Position numbers and translations under genes: made by a program. The notes below the pieces were generated by a model. It was given only the letters and a program-made list of their open reading frames with translations, was not told where the DNA came from and did no database searches. A DNA stretch of 64,000 nt from Burkholderia plantarii (lineage in GTDB: Bacteria > Pseudomonadota > Gammaproteobacteria > Burkholderiales > Burkholderiaceae), in the NCBI RefSeq assembly GCF_001411805.1, contig NZ_CP007213.1, positions 868,001 to 932,000 of the forward strand. Reading direction: 5' to 3'. Of the stretch, positions 1-9,044 are shown in pieces (the first letter of the stretch is position 1; each line of letters starts with the position of its first letter).

Positions 1-127
1 GAGCGCGACGGGCACGCCTCGATCACTGGATCCGGGGGCGCGGCTGCTTCCGTCCGGCAGCTCGCTCGCGGCACCGCTGCGGTCGTCCGTGTCCGGCGAC
101 CTGAACTAGTCCGGTCGAGGCCCATCA
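1..127. other. Left edge, no gene assigned
   Basis: No frame here gives a recognisable protein. Two plus-strand frames are open from the window edge and stop at 102-104 and 107-109, so this may be the tail of a gene that begins outside the window. In related exopolysaccharide loci the gene before the exporter is often an undecaprenyl-phosphate sugar transferase, but nothing in these bases confirms that. Confidence 0.3.
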
Positions 128-1246
128 ATGAGTTCATTACGTGTCGTATCGGTGTTGTCCATCGCGTGGTGCCTGAGCGCCTGCACGATCGCACCTGGGA
201 TGTCGTTCAGCGACGAGCCGAATGCGCGAGCCCACGCGCAGCCGGGTGTCCCGGTCGTGCCGATCACGAGTGCGCTGATCGATACGCAGGGGCGCGAGCA
301 CGCGGCCGACACGCGCCGCCTCGCGCTCGAGCCGTTCGTCGGCCGGCCGGCCGAGTACCGGATCGGGCCGTCGGACGTGCTGTCGATCATCGTCTGGGAC
401 CATCCCGAACTCGTGCTGCCGAGCCTGAGCTATTCGCTCGTCAGCGCGAATGCCGGCGCGACGCCGTCGGGGCTGCCGCAACAGACCCTGCCGGGCTACG
501 TCGTCGACGGCGACGGCGACATCCAGTTTCCGTACGTGGGGCGCTTCCGCGTCGTGGGCATGACGGTCGGCGACGCACAGAAGCGGTTGTCCGCGGCGCT
601 GGTGCCGTACATCTCGCGCCCGCAACTCACGCTGCGCGTGGTCGATTTCCGCAGCAAGCGCGTCTACGTCGACGGCGAAGTGCGTGATGCGGGCGTGAAG
701 CCGATCACGGACGTGCCGATGACGCTGGCGGAGGCGCTCAGCCAGGCGGGCGGCATCGCGCCGTCCGGCGACGCGAGCAACGTCTTGCTGAACCGCGGCG
801 GCGTGCAGTATCGGCTGGGCATTCCCCAGTTGCTCGCGGCCGGGCTGAATCCGTCGCAGGTCCTGCTGCGCGACGGCGACGCCGTCAGAGTCGTGTCGCG
901 CGACGAATCGAAGGTGTTCGTCGTCGGCGAGGTGACGAAGCCGGTGTCGCTGACGATGCACGACTCCCGGTTGAGCCTGAACGAGGCGCTCGGCGAGGCG
1001 GGCGGTGTCAGCGTCGCGACGAGCGACGCGAAATCGGTTTTCGTGATCCGGGCGGGCCGCGACGGCGCGACCCCGTCGGTATTCCAGCTCGACGCCCGCT
1101 CCCCGGTGGCGCTGGCGCTGGCCGAGCAGTTCCAGCTCGAGCCGAAGGACGTGGTGTTCGTCGACGCGACCGGTTTCGCGCGCTTGAATCGGGTCGTCAG
1201 CCAGATCCTGACGGGTTCGGGCGTCGTCTACAACCTGACGCGCTGA
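128..1246 (+). CDS. Outer-membrane polysaccharide export lipoprotein (Wza/OPX family)
   Basis: A 372-residue protein of the Wza/BceE family, which forms the outer-membrane channel for capsule or exopolysaccharide. The N-terminus is a lipoprotein signal peptide with lipobox LSAC, giving a lipidated Cys near residue 19. A Poly_export domain follows from about residue 75 (YRIGPSDVLSIIVWDHPEL), then two SLBB-type repeats from about 175 (KRVYVDGEV) and 260 (KVFVVGEV). Length fits the family. It lies 5 bases before a tyrosine phosphatase and is followed by a BY-kinase, the usual Wza-Wzb-Wzc order. It should act with the kinase as an envelope-spanning exporter. The sugar exported cannot be read from this protein. 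Confidence 0.93.
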   Translation: MSSLRVVSVLSIAWCLSACTIAPGMSFSDEPNARAHAQPGVPVVPITSALIDTQGREHAADTRRLALEPFVGRPAEYRIGPSDVLSIIVWDHPELVLPSLSYSLVSANAGATPSGLPQQTLPGYVVDGDGDIQFPYVGRFRVVGMTVGDAQKRLSAALVPYISRPQLTLRVVDFRSKRVYVDGEVRDAGVKPITDVPMTLAEALSQAGGIAPSGDASNVLLNRGGVQYRLGIPQLLAAGLNPSQVLLRDGDAVRVVSRDESKVFVVGEVTKPVSLTMHDSRLSLNEALGEAGGVSVATSDAKSVFVIRAGRDGATPSVFQLDARSPVALALAEQFQLEPKDVVFVDATGFARLNRVVSQILTGSGVVYNLTR

Positions 1247-1251
1247 TTGTC

Positions 1252-1686
1252 ATGATCCATTCGATTCTGGTCGTCTGCGCGGGCAATATCTGCCGCAGCC
1301 CGATGGCCGAGGGCATCCTGCGCGCACGGCGTCCGGACAAGACCGTCGCCTCCGCCGGCCTGTGCGCGGTCATCGGCCACGAGGCCGACACGCATGCGGT
1401 CGGCCTGCTGGGGTCGCGAGGCATCGACATCAGCGCGCACCGCTCGCGCCAGCTGGTGTGGCGGCAATGCCTTCACGCCGACCTGATCCTGACGATGGAT
1501 CGCGAGCAGAAGGCCGCGATTCAGGGGCGGCTTCCGCATCTGCGGGGCAAGGTGTTTCGCGTGGGCGAATTGATCGACATCGACATCGACGATCCGTATC
1601 GCAAGGGCAGTCAAGCATTTGAACACGCACTCGAACGAATCGACATCGGCCTGAACGCCTGGCTCTCGAAACTGGAAACCCTCTAA
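1252..1686 (+). CDS. Low-molecular-weight protein tyrosine phosphatase (Wzb/BceD-like)
   Basis: A 144-residue cytoplasmic phosphatase. The P-loop C-X5-R is plain at Cys9 to Arg15 (VCAGNICRS), and the general-acid motif DDPY is near residue 115. In Wzb/BceD relatives this enzyme dephosphorylates the tyrosine cluster at the tail of the partner BY-kinase; cycling of that phosphorylation is needed for polymer assembly. The gene starts 5 bases after the exporter stop, and its own TAA abuts the kinase start codon, so the three genes are almost certainly cotranscribed and translationally coupled. Confidence 0.94.
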   Translation: MIHSILVVCAGNICRSPMAEGILRARRPDKTVASAGLCAVIGHEADTHAVGLLGSRGIDISAHRSRQLVWRQCLHADLILTMDREQKAAIQGRLPHLRGKVFRVGELIDIDIDDPYRKGSQAFEHALERIDIGLNAWLSKLETL

Positions 1687-3939
1687 ATGAAATTCGACGC
1701 TGTGAACCGCGCACCGCAACGACCCGGCGGTGACTCGCCGCCGGAAGACGGGGCCGAGCTGGGCGCGCTGGTCGACATCCTCCTCGATAACCGCAGGATG
1801 ATCGCGATCGTGACGGCGGTTTGCCTTGCCCTCGGTGGCCTGTACGCGCTGCTGCGGCCGCGGGTGTATGAGGGAAACCTGCTGATCCAGGTGGAAAACA
1901 GCATCGATTCCGCGGCGAACAGCCTGCTTGGCAGCGTGTCGTCGCTATTCGACGTCAAGTCGACGGCCGACGCGGAAATCGAGTTGATCCGCTCGCGCCT
2001 GGTCGTCACGCGCGCGGTGGACAGCACGCGGCTGTTCATCTATGCGAAGCCGCATTACGTGCCGCTGATCGGCCGTCGCATCGCGTCGTTCGGCAAGGGG
2101 CTGTCCGAGCCGGGCCTGTTCGGCTGGGGCGGATTCTGCTGGGGCACCGAGTCGATCCAGATCGACACGTTCGATGTGCCGGCCGACGACGAGGCCGACA
2201 AGTTCCGGATTACACGGCTCGACCGCGACCGCTACCGGCTGTCCGGTGAGGATCTCGCGCAGCCCGTGATCGGCCGGATCGGCGAATTGCTGTCGTTTTC
2301 GACGGTCGACGGCCCCGCCCGGCTGCAGGTTCGCGGGATCGATGCCCGGCCAGGCGCCGCATTCGACGTGATTCGCTACTCGCGACTGCAGACCATCGAC
2401 GATCTGCAGGAGCGGATGAAGATCACCGAGCTCGGCAAGCAGTCGGGCGTGATCAGCGTGGTCTGGCAGAACAAGGATCCGGTGTTGGTCTCCGAGGTGA
2501 TGAACGCGGTCGGACGGGAGTACGTTCGGCAAAACATCGGTCGCAAGTCGGAGGAGGCGGAGCGTTCCATCGCATTCCTGAACAGTCAGCTGCCGGTCAT
2601 GAAGCACGACCTGGAGCAGGCCGAGGATCGCTTCAACGCGATGCGCACCAGACTCGGGACCGTCAACCTGGGCGACGAGGCAGGGTTGATGCTGCAGCAG
2701 TCGGTCGACATCGATACGCAGCTGATCGGGTTGAAGCAGCGTCGCGAGGAACTGATGTCGAGGTTCGGGCCGTCGCATCCGGCGATGGTCGCGCTGAACG
2801 ACCAGATTCAGTCGCTGAACAGCCAGCTCGGCGTGCTGGACGCGAAGATCCGCAGCCGACCGATGGTCGAACAGGGCATCCTGCGCCTGACGCGCGACGT
2901 GCAGGTGAGTCAGGGGCTCTATGTCGCGATGCTCGACAACATCCAGCAACTCAAGCTGTTGAAGGCGGGCAAGGTCGGCACCGTGCGGCTCGTCGATACG
3001 GCGGTCGTGCCCGACGAGCCGGTCAAGCCGAAGGCGTGGATCGACCTGGCGGTATCGCTGGTGCTGGGGCTGTCGCTCGGCTGCGGCGGCGCTTGGCTGC
3101 GCTCGACGATGTTCGGCGGCGTCACCAATCCGGACGAGCTCGAGCAGCGGAGCGGGCTGAGCGTGTATTCCGTGGTGCCGTACAGCGCGCGACAGACGGC
3201 GCTGGTACGCAGGCCGCCCACCCGGGGGGCGGAAGCGCTGGTGCTGTCGAACGTCGAGCCGCGCGATCCGGCGGTCGAAAGTCTGCGCAGTCTGCGGACC
3301 GCGATGCAGTTCGCGATGCTCGACGCCGCGTCGAACGTGGTTGTCATCTCCGGGCCGACACCCGGCGTCGGCAAGTCGTTCGTGTCGTCGAACCTCGCGG
3401 CGGTGCTGGCGAACGCCGGGAGCCGGGTGTTGTTGATCGACTCGGACATGCGCAGGGGCCATCTTCACCGCTGCTTCGGCGTCGATCGCGGGCCGGGTTT
3501 CTCGGAACTGCTGGCCGGCCAGCGGCAGATCGGCGACGTCCGGCATTCGCAGGTGCTGCCGAATCTCGACTTCGTCGCGACCGGCACGCTGCCACCCAAT
3601 CCGAACGAACTGTTGCTGACGACGCGCCTGCCGGCGCTGCTCGCCGAGTTCAGCCGCGACTACGACATGGTGGTGATCGACACCACGCCGGTGCTCGCGA
3701 CGGCCGATACCGGGGTGCTCGCGCAACATGCCGGCGCGGTGTTTCTCGTCGCCAAGGCGGGCATGACGAACATCGCGGAGATTCGCGAATCGTCGAAGCG
3801 GCTCACGCAGGCGGGAGCCGTTCCGACGGGGATTGTGTTCAACGGCCTGAAGGCGCATCTCGGGAAGTACGGCTACGGCGCGAAGTACGGCGTATATCGC
3901 TACTCGGCCTACGAGTACGCGGATTCGGAGGCGGCATGA
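1687..3939 (+). CDS. BY-kinase / polysaccharide co-polymerase (Wzc/BceF-like)
   Basis: A 750-residue inner-membrane protein. A Wzz chain-length domain with a first membrane segment lies at about 37-57, a long periplasmic part contains coiled-coil helices (about 290-410), and a second membrane segment is at about 448-470. The cytoplasmic kinase domain has Walker A (GPTPGVGKS) near 556-564, Walker A-prime (LLIDSDMRRG) near 582 and Walker B (MVVIDTTPVL) near 660. The tail is tyrosine-rich (YGYGAKYGVYRYSAYEY), the autophosphorylation cluster. It should control polymer length and export with the OPX lipoprotein and be reset by the phosphatase encoded just before it. Confidence 0.94.
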   Translation: MKFDAVNRAPQRPGGDSPPEDGAELGALVDILLDNRRMIAIVTAVCLALGGLYALLRPRVYEGNLLIQVENSIDSAANSLLGSVSSLFDVKSTADAEIELIRSRLVVTRAVDSTRLFIYAKPHYVPLIGRRIASFGKGLSEPGLFGWGGFCWGTESIQIDTFDVPADDEADKFRITRLDRDRYRLSGEDLAQPVIGRIGELLSFSTVDGPARLQVRGIDARPGAAFDVIRYSRLQTIDDLQERMKITELGKQSGVISVVWQNKDPVLVSEVMNAVGREYVRQNIGRKSEEAERSIAFLNSQLPVMKHDLEQAEDRFNAMRTRLGTVNLGDEAGLMLQQSVDIDTQLIGLKQRREELMSRFGPSHPAMVALNDQIQSLNSQLGVLDAKIRSRPMVEQGILRLTRDVQVSQGLYVAMLDNIQQLKLLKAGKVGTVRLVDTAVVPDEPVKPKAWIDLAVSLVLGLSLGCGGAWLRSTMFGGVTNPDELEQRSGLSVYSVVPYSARQTALVRRPPTRGAEALVLSNVEPRDPAVESLRSLRTAMQFAMLDAASNVVVISGPTPGVGKSFVSSNLAAVLANAGSRVLLIDSDMRRGHLHRCFGVDRGPGFSELLAGQRQIGDVRHSQVLPNLDFVATGTLPPNPNELLLTTRLPALLAEFSRDYDMVVIDTTPVLATADTGVLAQHAGAVFLVAKAGMTNIAEIRESSKRLTQAGAVPTGIVFNGLKAHLGKYGYGAKYGVYRYSAYEYADSEAA

Positions 3940-4040
3940 TGCCCTGCACGGCACCACCACGGCGGCGGGAACCGGAAGTTGCCGGCCACCTCGTCCGCGC
4001 GGGTCACGATCCACGACGTTCCGGGGCGGAGGCGCCATGA
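3936..4040 (+). other. 34-codon ORF bridging kinase and glycosyltransferase genes
   Basis: A short frame begins with an ATG that overlaps the kinase stop (ATGA at 3936-3939) and ends with a TGA that overlaps the start of the next gene (ATGA at 4037-4040). It fills the only gap in this part of the operon. The peptide is Arg/Pro-rich and matches no family I know. It may serve only to carry ribosomes across and keep translation coupled; it could also be chance in GC-rich DNA. Confidence 0.25.
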
Positions 4041-5191
4041 CGAGCAAGATCGTTCACGTCACGGAAGCGTTCGGCGGCGGCGTGCTGTCGTTTCTCGTCG
4101 ACCTGTGCAACCGGAGCGTCGCTGCGGGATACGAGGTCGTCGTCGTCTATTCCGAACGGGACGAAACGCCGGAGAATGTCCGCGCGCTGTTCGACCCGGC
4201 GGTGCAGCTGGTCCGGATCCGGATGCACCGCGCGGTGCGGCCGCTGCACGACCTGGTCGGCGTGATCCGCCTCGCGCGGCGGCTGCGCGCGGAGCGGCCC
4301 GACGTCGTGCATCTGCACTCGTCGAAGGCCGGTGTGCTCGGACGCGTGGCGGCGCGGCTCACGGCGGGAGAGGCACGGGTGATCTACTCCCCCCACGGCC
4401 TGTCGTTCCTGCGCAGCGACGTACCGCGCTGGCAGCAGCGTCTGTACCTGACGTTCGAGAGGCTCGCGGACAGCCTCGGCGGCACCGTCGTCGCCTGCTC
4501 GCCCGGCGAACTCGACGAGCTGAGGCGACGCGTGCGCGCACGACATGCGCGGCTGATCGAGAACGGCGTGGACACCGCCCGGGTTCCCCGGCGCGAGAGG
4601 CGGGATGACGGACGCACCATCGTGGGCATGATGGGCCGCGCGTCGTACCAGAAGAATCACGAGTGGTTTCTTGCGATTGCCGCCCGGCTGGCGCGGCCGG
4701 GGCTCGAGTTCGTCTGGATCGGCGGCGAAGCCGGTGCGGCCGGCCGGGGCGCCGCGGTGCGCTGCACGGGCTGGCTGCCGCGCAGCGAGGCGCTGACGAC
4801 GATGGCGGGCCTGGACCTGTACGTCCAGACGTCGCGCTGGGAGGGCATGCCGCTCGCGGTGATCGAGGCACAGGTTGCCGGTATTGCCGCCGTCGTCACG
4901 GATGTGATCGGCAATCGCGACATCGTCGTGCATGCAACGACCGGCTTCGTCGCGTCGTCGCTCGACGAGATGGCCGAATGCGTGGACCGCCTGAGTCGCG
5001 ATCACGCGTTGCGCGAGACGATGGCCGATGCCGCGACGCGCATCGCGACCGCGCGATTCCGGGCCGAGTCGAAATTTCGGCAATGGACGTCGCTGTATGA
5101 CGACTCGGTTTCCTACGCAACGGTATCCGAAAGCGCCGGGGCGGTGCATCTGGACCTGGCGATGCTGCCCGGCAAAGGCGAGGCGCCATGA
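4037..5191 (+). CDS. Glycosyltransferase, GT4-like (GT-B fold)
   Basis: A 384-residue cytoplasmic or membrane-associated glycosyltransferase. The N-terminal half carries a GT4-type acceptor domain (HVTEAFGGGVLSFLVDL near residue 5; VVHLHSSKAGVLGR near 92). The C-terminal half has the donor-binding pattern EGMPLAVIEAQ near 275, the E-x7-E type motif of the Glycos_transf_1 family. It would add one sugar to the lipid-linked repeat unit; donor and linkage are not predictable. Its stop overlaps the start of the next gene by ATGA, so it is part of the exopolysaccharide operon. Confidence 0.9.
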   Translation: MTSKIVHVTEAFGGGVLSFLVDLCNRSVAAGYEVVVVYSERDETPENVRALFDPAVQLVRIRMHRAVRPLHDLVGVIRLARRLRAERPDVVHLHSSKAGVLGRVAARLTAGEARVIYSPHGLSFLRSDVPRWQQRLYLTFERLADSLGGTVVACSPGELDELRRRVRARHARLIENGVDTARVPRRERRDDGRTIVGMMGRASYQKNHEWFLAIAARLARPGLEFVWIGGEAGAAGRGAAVRCTGWLPRSEALTTMAGLDLYVQTSRWEGMPLAVIEAQVAGIAAVVTDVIGNRDIVVHATTGFVASSLDEMAECVDRLSRDHALRETMADAATRIATARFRAESKFRQWTSLYDDSVSYATVSESAGAVHLDLAMLPGKGEAP

Positions 5192-6363
5192 ACCTGCACG
5201 CGTGGGTGCTCGGGGCCGGGCGGGCCGTCGCGCTGGCGTGCTGCATGACGGTCCTGAACCCGCACGCGGCTGCGGCGGGCGATGACGGCATGTGGGGTGC
5301 CAACGTCGATATCGCGCAGCTGCTGCCGGGCGATCCGCTGCACCTGTCGACCGATCGCGGCGATGTGTTCGGGCTCGCGCGGCTCGCCGGATTCAACACG
5401 TTGCGCGTGACCTCGTTCGCGGAATGGGCGCCAGGCTCGCGTGGTACGTCCTACGGATCGTCGGATTGGCGGCAGGTGGGCGAGCAGGCGAGGCGCAGCG
5501 GCTTCACGATCATTCCGGTCGTCGGTCTGAGCCGCGCCGAGTCCGGACAGGTCAACGCGATACCGGACTCGCAGGCGCGCGCGCGTGCGCGCACGCTTGC
5601 CTATCGCGACAAGGTCGGACGGATCCTGGACGGCCTCGTGCCGACGGGCTGCAAGGTCGTGATCGATCTCGACAACGAGCGCGAGCTCGACGCGGACCGG
5701 CTCGCCCAGTTCCGGACGCTGGCGTCGTTCGTCCACCTCCGGTATCCCGGCGTGCCGGTCACGGTCGGCGGCTGGAAGCGCCGACGCGAGGCCCCCGACG
5801 CATCGCAGGCCGGCTACGTCGCGAACTATCCGGACGACGGGGCGCCGCTGGCGGACATCGTCGACATCGTATCGGTACACCTGTACGACGAGGCGCTGGC
5901 CGACCATCGAACCTATGGACTCTACGCGCGTTCCGCCGACCGCGTGCCGCCCGCGGTGGTCGCGTATTTGCGGCGCGTGCAGCGCTGGGCGCACGGAAAG
6001 CCGATCCTGATCGGCGAGTTCGGCGCGCCGAACGGCGTGCTGCCGACCCGCTATCGGCGCGATCTCGGTCAGATCGATCCGGCCGTGCAGGACGATACGG
6101 TCGAAGGCGTGCTGCAGGGTGTCGCGCAGGCGCGCGACCAGCAGGTACACGTCGTGGGCGCGCTCGCGTGGATCATGGTGCCGCGCGGTGGCCCGACTGC
6201 CATGCACGACGAGTCGAACGAATGGTCGCTCAGCCTGGACGATCCGGGCACCGGCATGCTGGAGATATTCCCCGCGATGTGGGCGTTCTGCCGGACGCAT
6301 GCGGTGCCGTCGTCGTCCTGCTCGCAGGATTTCCCGTCCGAGGTGCGATTGCGCGCCCGCTGA
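5188..6363 (+). CDS. Secreted glycoside hydrolase (TIM barrel, clan GH-A-like)
   Basis: A 391-residue protein with an N-terminal signal peptide (hydrophobic stretch, cleavage near AAAAG at about 30). The rest reads as a (beta/alpha)8 hydrolase: a candidate acid/base Glu in VIDLDNERELD near 170 and a candidate nucleophile Glu in PILIGEFGAPNG near 278, the spacing expected for clan GH-A. Endoglycanases inside exopolysaccharide operons (such as PslG in the Psl locus) trim polymer in the periplasm and aid export or biofilm release; the same role is inferred here. The exact GH family is uncertain. Its start overlaps the previous gene. Confidence 0.8.
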   Translation: MNLHAWVLGAGRAVALACCMTVLNPHAAAAGDDGMWGANVDIAQLLPGDPLHLSTDRGDVFGLARLAGFNTLRVTSFAEWAPGSRGTSYGSSDWRQVGEQARRSGFTIIPVVGLSRAESGQVNAIPDSQARARARTLAYRDKVGRILDGLVPTGCKVVIDLDNERELDADRLAQFRTLASFVHLRYPGVPVTVGGWKRRREAPDASQAGYVANYPDDGAPLADIVDIVSVHLYDEALADHRTYGLYARSADRVPPAVVAYLRRVQRWAHGKPILIGEFGAPNGVLPTRYRRDLGQIDPAVQDDTVEGVLQGVAQARDQQVHVVGALAWIMVPRGGPTAMHDESNEWSLSLDDPGTGMLEIFPAMWAFCRTHAVPSSSCSQDFPSEVRLRAR

Positions 6364-6384
6364 TTTCCGAGGATCCCCATACTG

Positions 6385-7818
6385 ATGGCCACCTTGAGCC
6401 AAACGCAAAAGAGCCCGGGCCTGTCCGGGCACGTCTTCTGGTACCTGCTCGCGCGCGGCGGCCCGGCGCTCGTCAGTTTTGCGTCCGTGATCGTGTTCGC
6501 GCGCATGCTCGGGCCGCGGGAGTACGGAATGTACTCGCTGCTGATCGTCGCCATGACGACCGGCAACATCGTGCTGTTCCAGTGGCTGCGTCTGTCGCTG
6601 CTGCGCTTCTATCCGGCCTGTCGGGAAGCGCCCGAAACCGTCATCCGCTCGGTGCTGCGTTGTTTCGGGTGGTTGTCGGCGGGCGTGATCGTGGTCGCCG
6701 CCATCGCACTGCACGTATCGGGCGACGCATTCCACCGGATCGACTACCTGCTCGCGGTCCCGGCGACCGTGCTGATCGCCTGGATCGAGCTGTCGCTGGA
6801 ACTGAAGCGCGCGAATCTCGAACCGAAGGTCTATGGCGCCGTCATGCTGTTGCGCGCGGGGCTGATCTTCGGGCTGGGTGTCGCGATGCTCGCCTGGCGG
6901 CGCTCGAGCGACGCGCTGCTCGAATCGACGTGTGTCGCGCTGCTCGCGACCGCCGCCGTCTGCGCGGGGTTCTGGCGACGGTTCGACCTGAGCAAGCCGA
7001 CCCGGGACATCTGCCGTGAGCTGATTCGCTACGGGTTGCCGCTGACGCCGGCGTTCGCCTTCAATTTCTTCCTGAGCGGCTTCGACCGATTCTTTCTGGG
7101 CAAGGTGGCCGATGCTGGGGCGGTCGGACGGTATGCGGCCGGCGCGGACATCGCGATGCAGTCGCTCGGCGTGGTGCTGATGTCAATCAACCTGGCGTCG
7201 TATCCGCTGATCGTGCGCGCGCACGAGAGCGAGGATCGCAGCTCGGTGCGCCGCGGGCTCGAGCGCAACCTGCTGTTCTATTGCCTGCTCGCCACGCCGC
7301 TCCTGGTGGTGTTGCTGTGCCAGTCGGCGTCGATCATCCACGTCCTGTTCGGCGCGCGTTATTCCGGCACGACGGCGAACGTGCTATCGCTTGCCGCCCT
7401 GTCGGCGATCGTCTTCGGCCTCAAGAACGGGCACTTCGACATCGCGTTCAGTCTCGCACGCCGGACCGGGCTCAGCCTGTTTCCCAACGCACTCGGCGCG
7501 GCGGCGTGCGTGGCTGCGCATTTGATGCTGACGCGGCATTACGGTGCCATCGGCGCATCGTTGTCGTCGCTGACGGGCTACACGGTGGCGTTGATTGCAT
7601 CGGCGGCGAGCGGGCGGCGGTTCATCGACATTCCGGTCGTGACGGTCGACTGCGTGCGCGTGCTGTCCTGTGCGATTCCGATGGCGGCCCTGCTGTTGTG
7701 GATCGGTCCCGTGGGGACGCCGGTCGCGCTGGCACTCGCGGCCGGTGCGGCCACGCTGCTGTTCTATGGCGCGTGCTACCTCACGCTCAGGACGACTCGC
7801 GTTTCGGAGGCGACGTGA
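6385..7818 (+). CDS. Lipid-linked repeat-unit flippase (Wzx-like, MOP superfamily)
   Basis: A 477-residue polytopic membrane protein with about 12-14 hydrophobic segments spread over its whole length. The start (HVFWYLLARGGPALVSFASVIVFARMLGPREYG region) is the polysaccharide_synt signature: a first helix, then a short loop ending in LGPREYG. It should flip undecaprenyl-diphosphate-linked repeat units to the periplasmic face. The next gene begins in a GTGA overlap with its stop, so translation is coupled to the following glycosyltransferase. Confidence 0.9.
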   Translation: MATLSQTQKSPGLSGHVFWYLLARGGPALVSFASVIVFARMLGPREYGMYSLLIVAMTTGNIVLFQWLRLSLLRFYPACREAPETVIRSVLRCFGWLSAGVIVVAAIALHVSGDAFHRIDYLLAVPATVLIAWIELSLELKRANLEPKVYGAVMLLRAGLIFGLGVAMLAWRRSSDALLESTCVALLATAAVCAGFWRRFDLSKPTRDICRELIRYGLPLTPAFAFNFFLSGFDRFFLGKVADAGAVGRYAAGADIAMQSLGVVLMSINLASYPLIVRAHESEDRSSVRRGLERNLLFYCLLATPLLVVLLCQSASIIHVLFGARYSGTTANVLSLAALSAIVFGLKNGHFDIAFSLARRTGLSLFPNALGAAACVAAHLMLTRHYGAIGASLSSLTGYTVALIASAASGRRFIDIPVVTVDCVRVLSCAIPMAALLLWIGPVGTPVALALAAGAATLLFYGACYLTLRTTRVSEAT

Positions 7819-9044
7819 GGGTGCTGATCGTCAACACGCTCTACTACCCGGACCGGACCGGCGGCGCCGAAGTGTCGGTGCAACTGCTCGCCGAAAGCCT
7901 GGTGGCACTGGGGCACGAGATATCGGTCGTCTGCATCGCGCGCAAGGGCGCGCCGTGCGTCGAGACGATCAACGGCGTGAATGTATACCGGGTCGGGCTG
8001 TTCAACGTCTACTGGCCCTTCGACGGCCGTGACAAGGGCGTCGCGGCGCGCATCGCATGGCACGGGCTGGAGATGTTCAATCCGGTGATGATCGCACGCC
8101 TGTCGGCGATCGTACGGGACGTGGCGCCGGACGTCGTCCATACCAACAACGTCCATGGCTTTTCGACGGCGATCTGGGCATGGCTCGGCCGCCGCGAGCT
8201 GCCGATCGTTCACACCATTCGCGACTACGCGCTGCTGTGTAGCCGTGGCTCGTTGTATCGAGCCGGGCGGCGCTGTGAAAGCCGCTGCGCGGACTGCCGC
8301 GTGCTGTGCATGAGGAAGCGCGTCGACTCGCGCCACGTTTCGACGGTCGTCGGAATCAGCAAACACGTGCTGGCCGAGCACCTGCTGCACGACTGGTTTG
8401 CCGAGCGCCGCGACAGCGCCGTCGTCTACAACAGCGTGCCGGCGGTGCCGCCCGAAGCGAAAACACACGCCCGCGAGGCGGGAGCGCCGATCGTGTTCGG
8501 TTACATCGGCCGGCTCGTTCCGGAAAAGGGCGCGCGCGAGTTGCTGCGCGCGTTCAACCTGCTGCGCGCGCGGCATCACGACGTGCGGCTGCTGATCGCC
8601 GGGAGCGGTCCCGATGGCTTCGTCGCCGAACTGGCCCGGCACGCGGGTCCGGATGTGAGCTTGCTGGGCCACGTGGATGCCGCGCGGCTGTACCGGGACG
8701 CCGATGTCGTCGTCGTGCCGTCGCGATGGGACGAACCGTTCGGCCGGACCGTCGCCGAGGCGCTGGTATTCGGGCGGACCGTGGTCTGCTCGAATCGCGG
8801 TGGGCTGCCGGAACTCGTCGCGGGCCGGTCGCGCTGCCGCGTGTTCGACGCGGGCCGCGAAGCCGCATTGCTCGACGCGCTCGAACAGGTCGCGGCCGAG
8901 CACCGCGTGAAGGCGTCCCGCGACGACGACGGAGACGACGAATCGATCGAGCGCCTGTTCGACCCCCATGCGATCGCCACGCGGTACGTCGAACTGTATT
9001 GGCGGGCGATCGAAATGAATGCGTCGCCGGCGGAGCGGGCATGA
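7815..9044 (+). CDS. Glycosyltransferase, GT4 family
   Basis: A 409-residue protein starting with GTG at 7815, inside the flippase stop (GTGA). This start gives the canonical opening VRVLIVNTLYYPDRTGGAE with the glycine-rich GGAE loop. The linker has a Cys-rich patch near 158-172 (CESRCADCRVLC), often seen in GT4 enzymes with an inserted zinc-like knuckle. The donor site EPFGRTVAEALVFG lies near 308. A longer upstream reading frame exists but would overlap the flippase by more than 500 bases and lacks family similarity there. Likely adds a sugar to the exopolysaccharide repeat unit. Confidence 0.9.
   Translation: MRVLIVNTLYYPDRTGGAEVSVQLLAESLVALGHEISVVCIARKGAPCVETINGVNVYRVGLFNVYWPFDGRDKGVAARIAWHGLEMFNPVMIARLSAIVRDVAPDVVHTNNVHGFSTAIWAWLGRRELPIVHTIRDYALLCSRGSLYRAGRRCESRCADCRVLCMRKRVDSRHVSTVVGISKHVLAEHLLHDWFAERRDSAVVYNSVPAVPPEAKTHAREAGAPIVFGYIGRLVPEKGARELLRAFNLLRARHHDVRLLIAGSGPDGFVAELARHAGPDVSLLGHVDAARLYRDADVVVVPSRWDEPFGRTVAEALVFGRTVVCSNRGGLPELVAGRSRCRVFDAGREAALLDALEQVAAEHRVKASRDDDGDDESIERLFDPHAIATRYVELYWRAIEMNASPAERA

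Noticed and set aside
1945..4047. 700-codon minus-strand open frame opposite the BY-kinase gene
   Set aside because: Shadow of the kinase gene in GC-rich DNA; the product is Arg/His/Asp-rich with no family resemblance, while the plus strand encodes an unmistakable Wzc.
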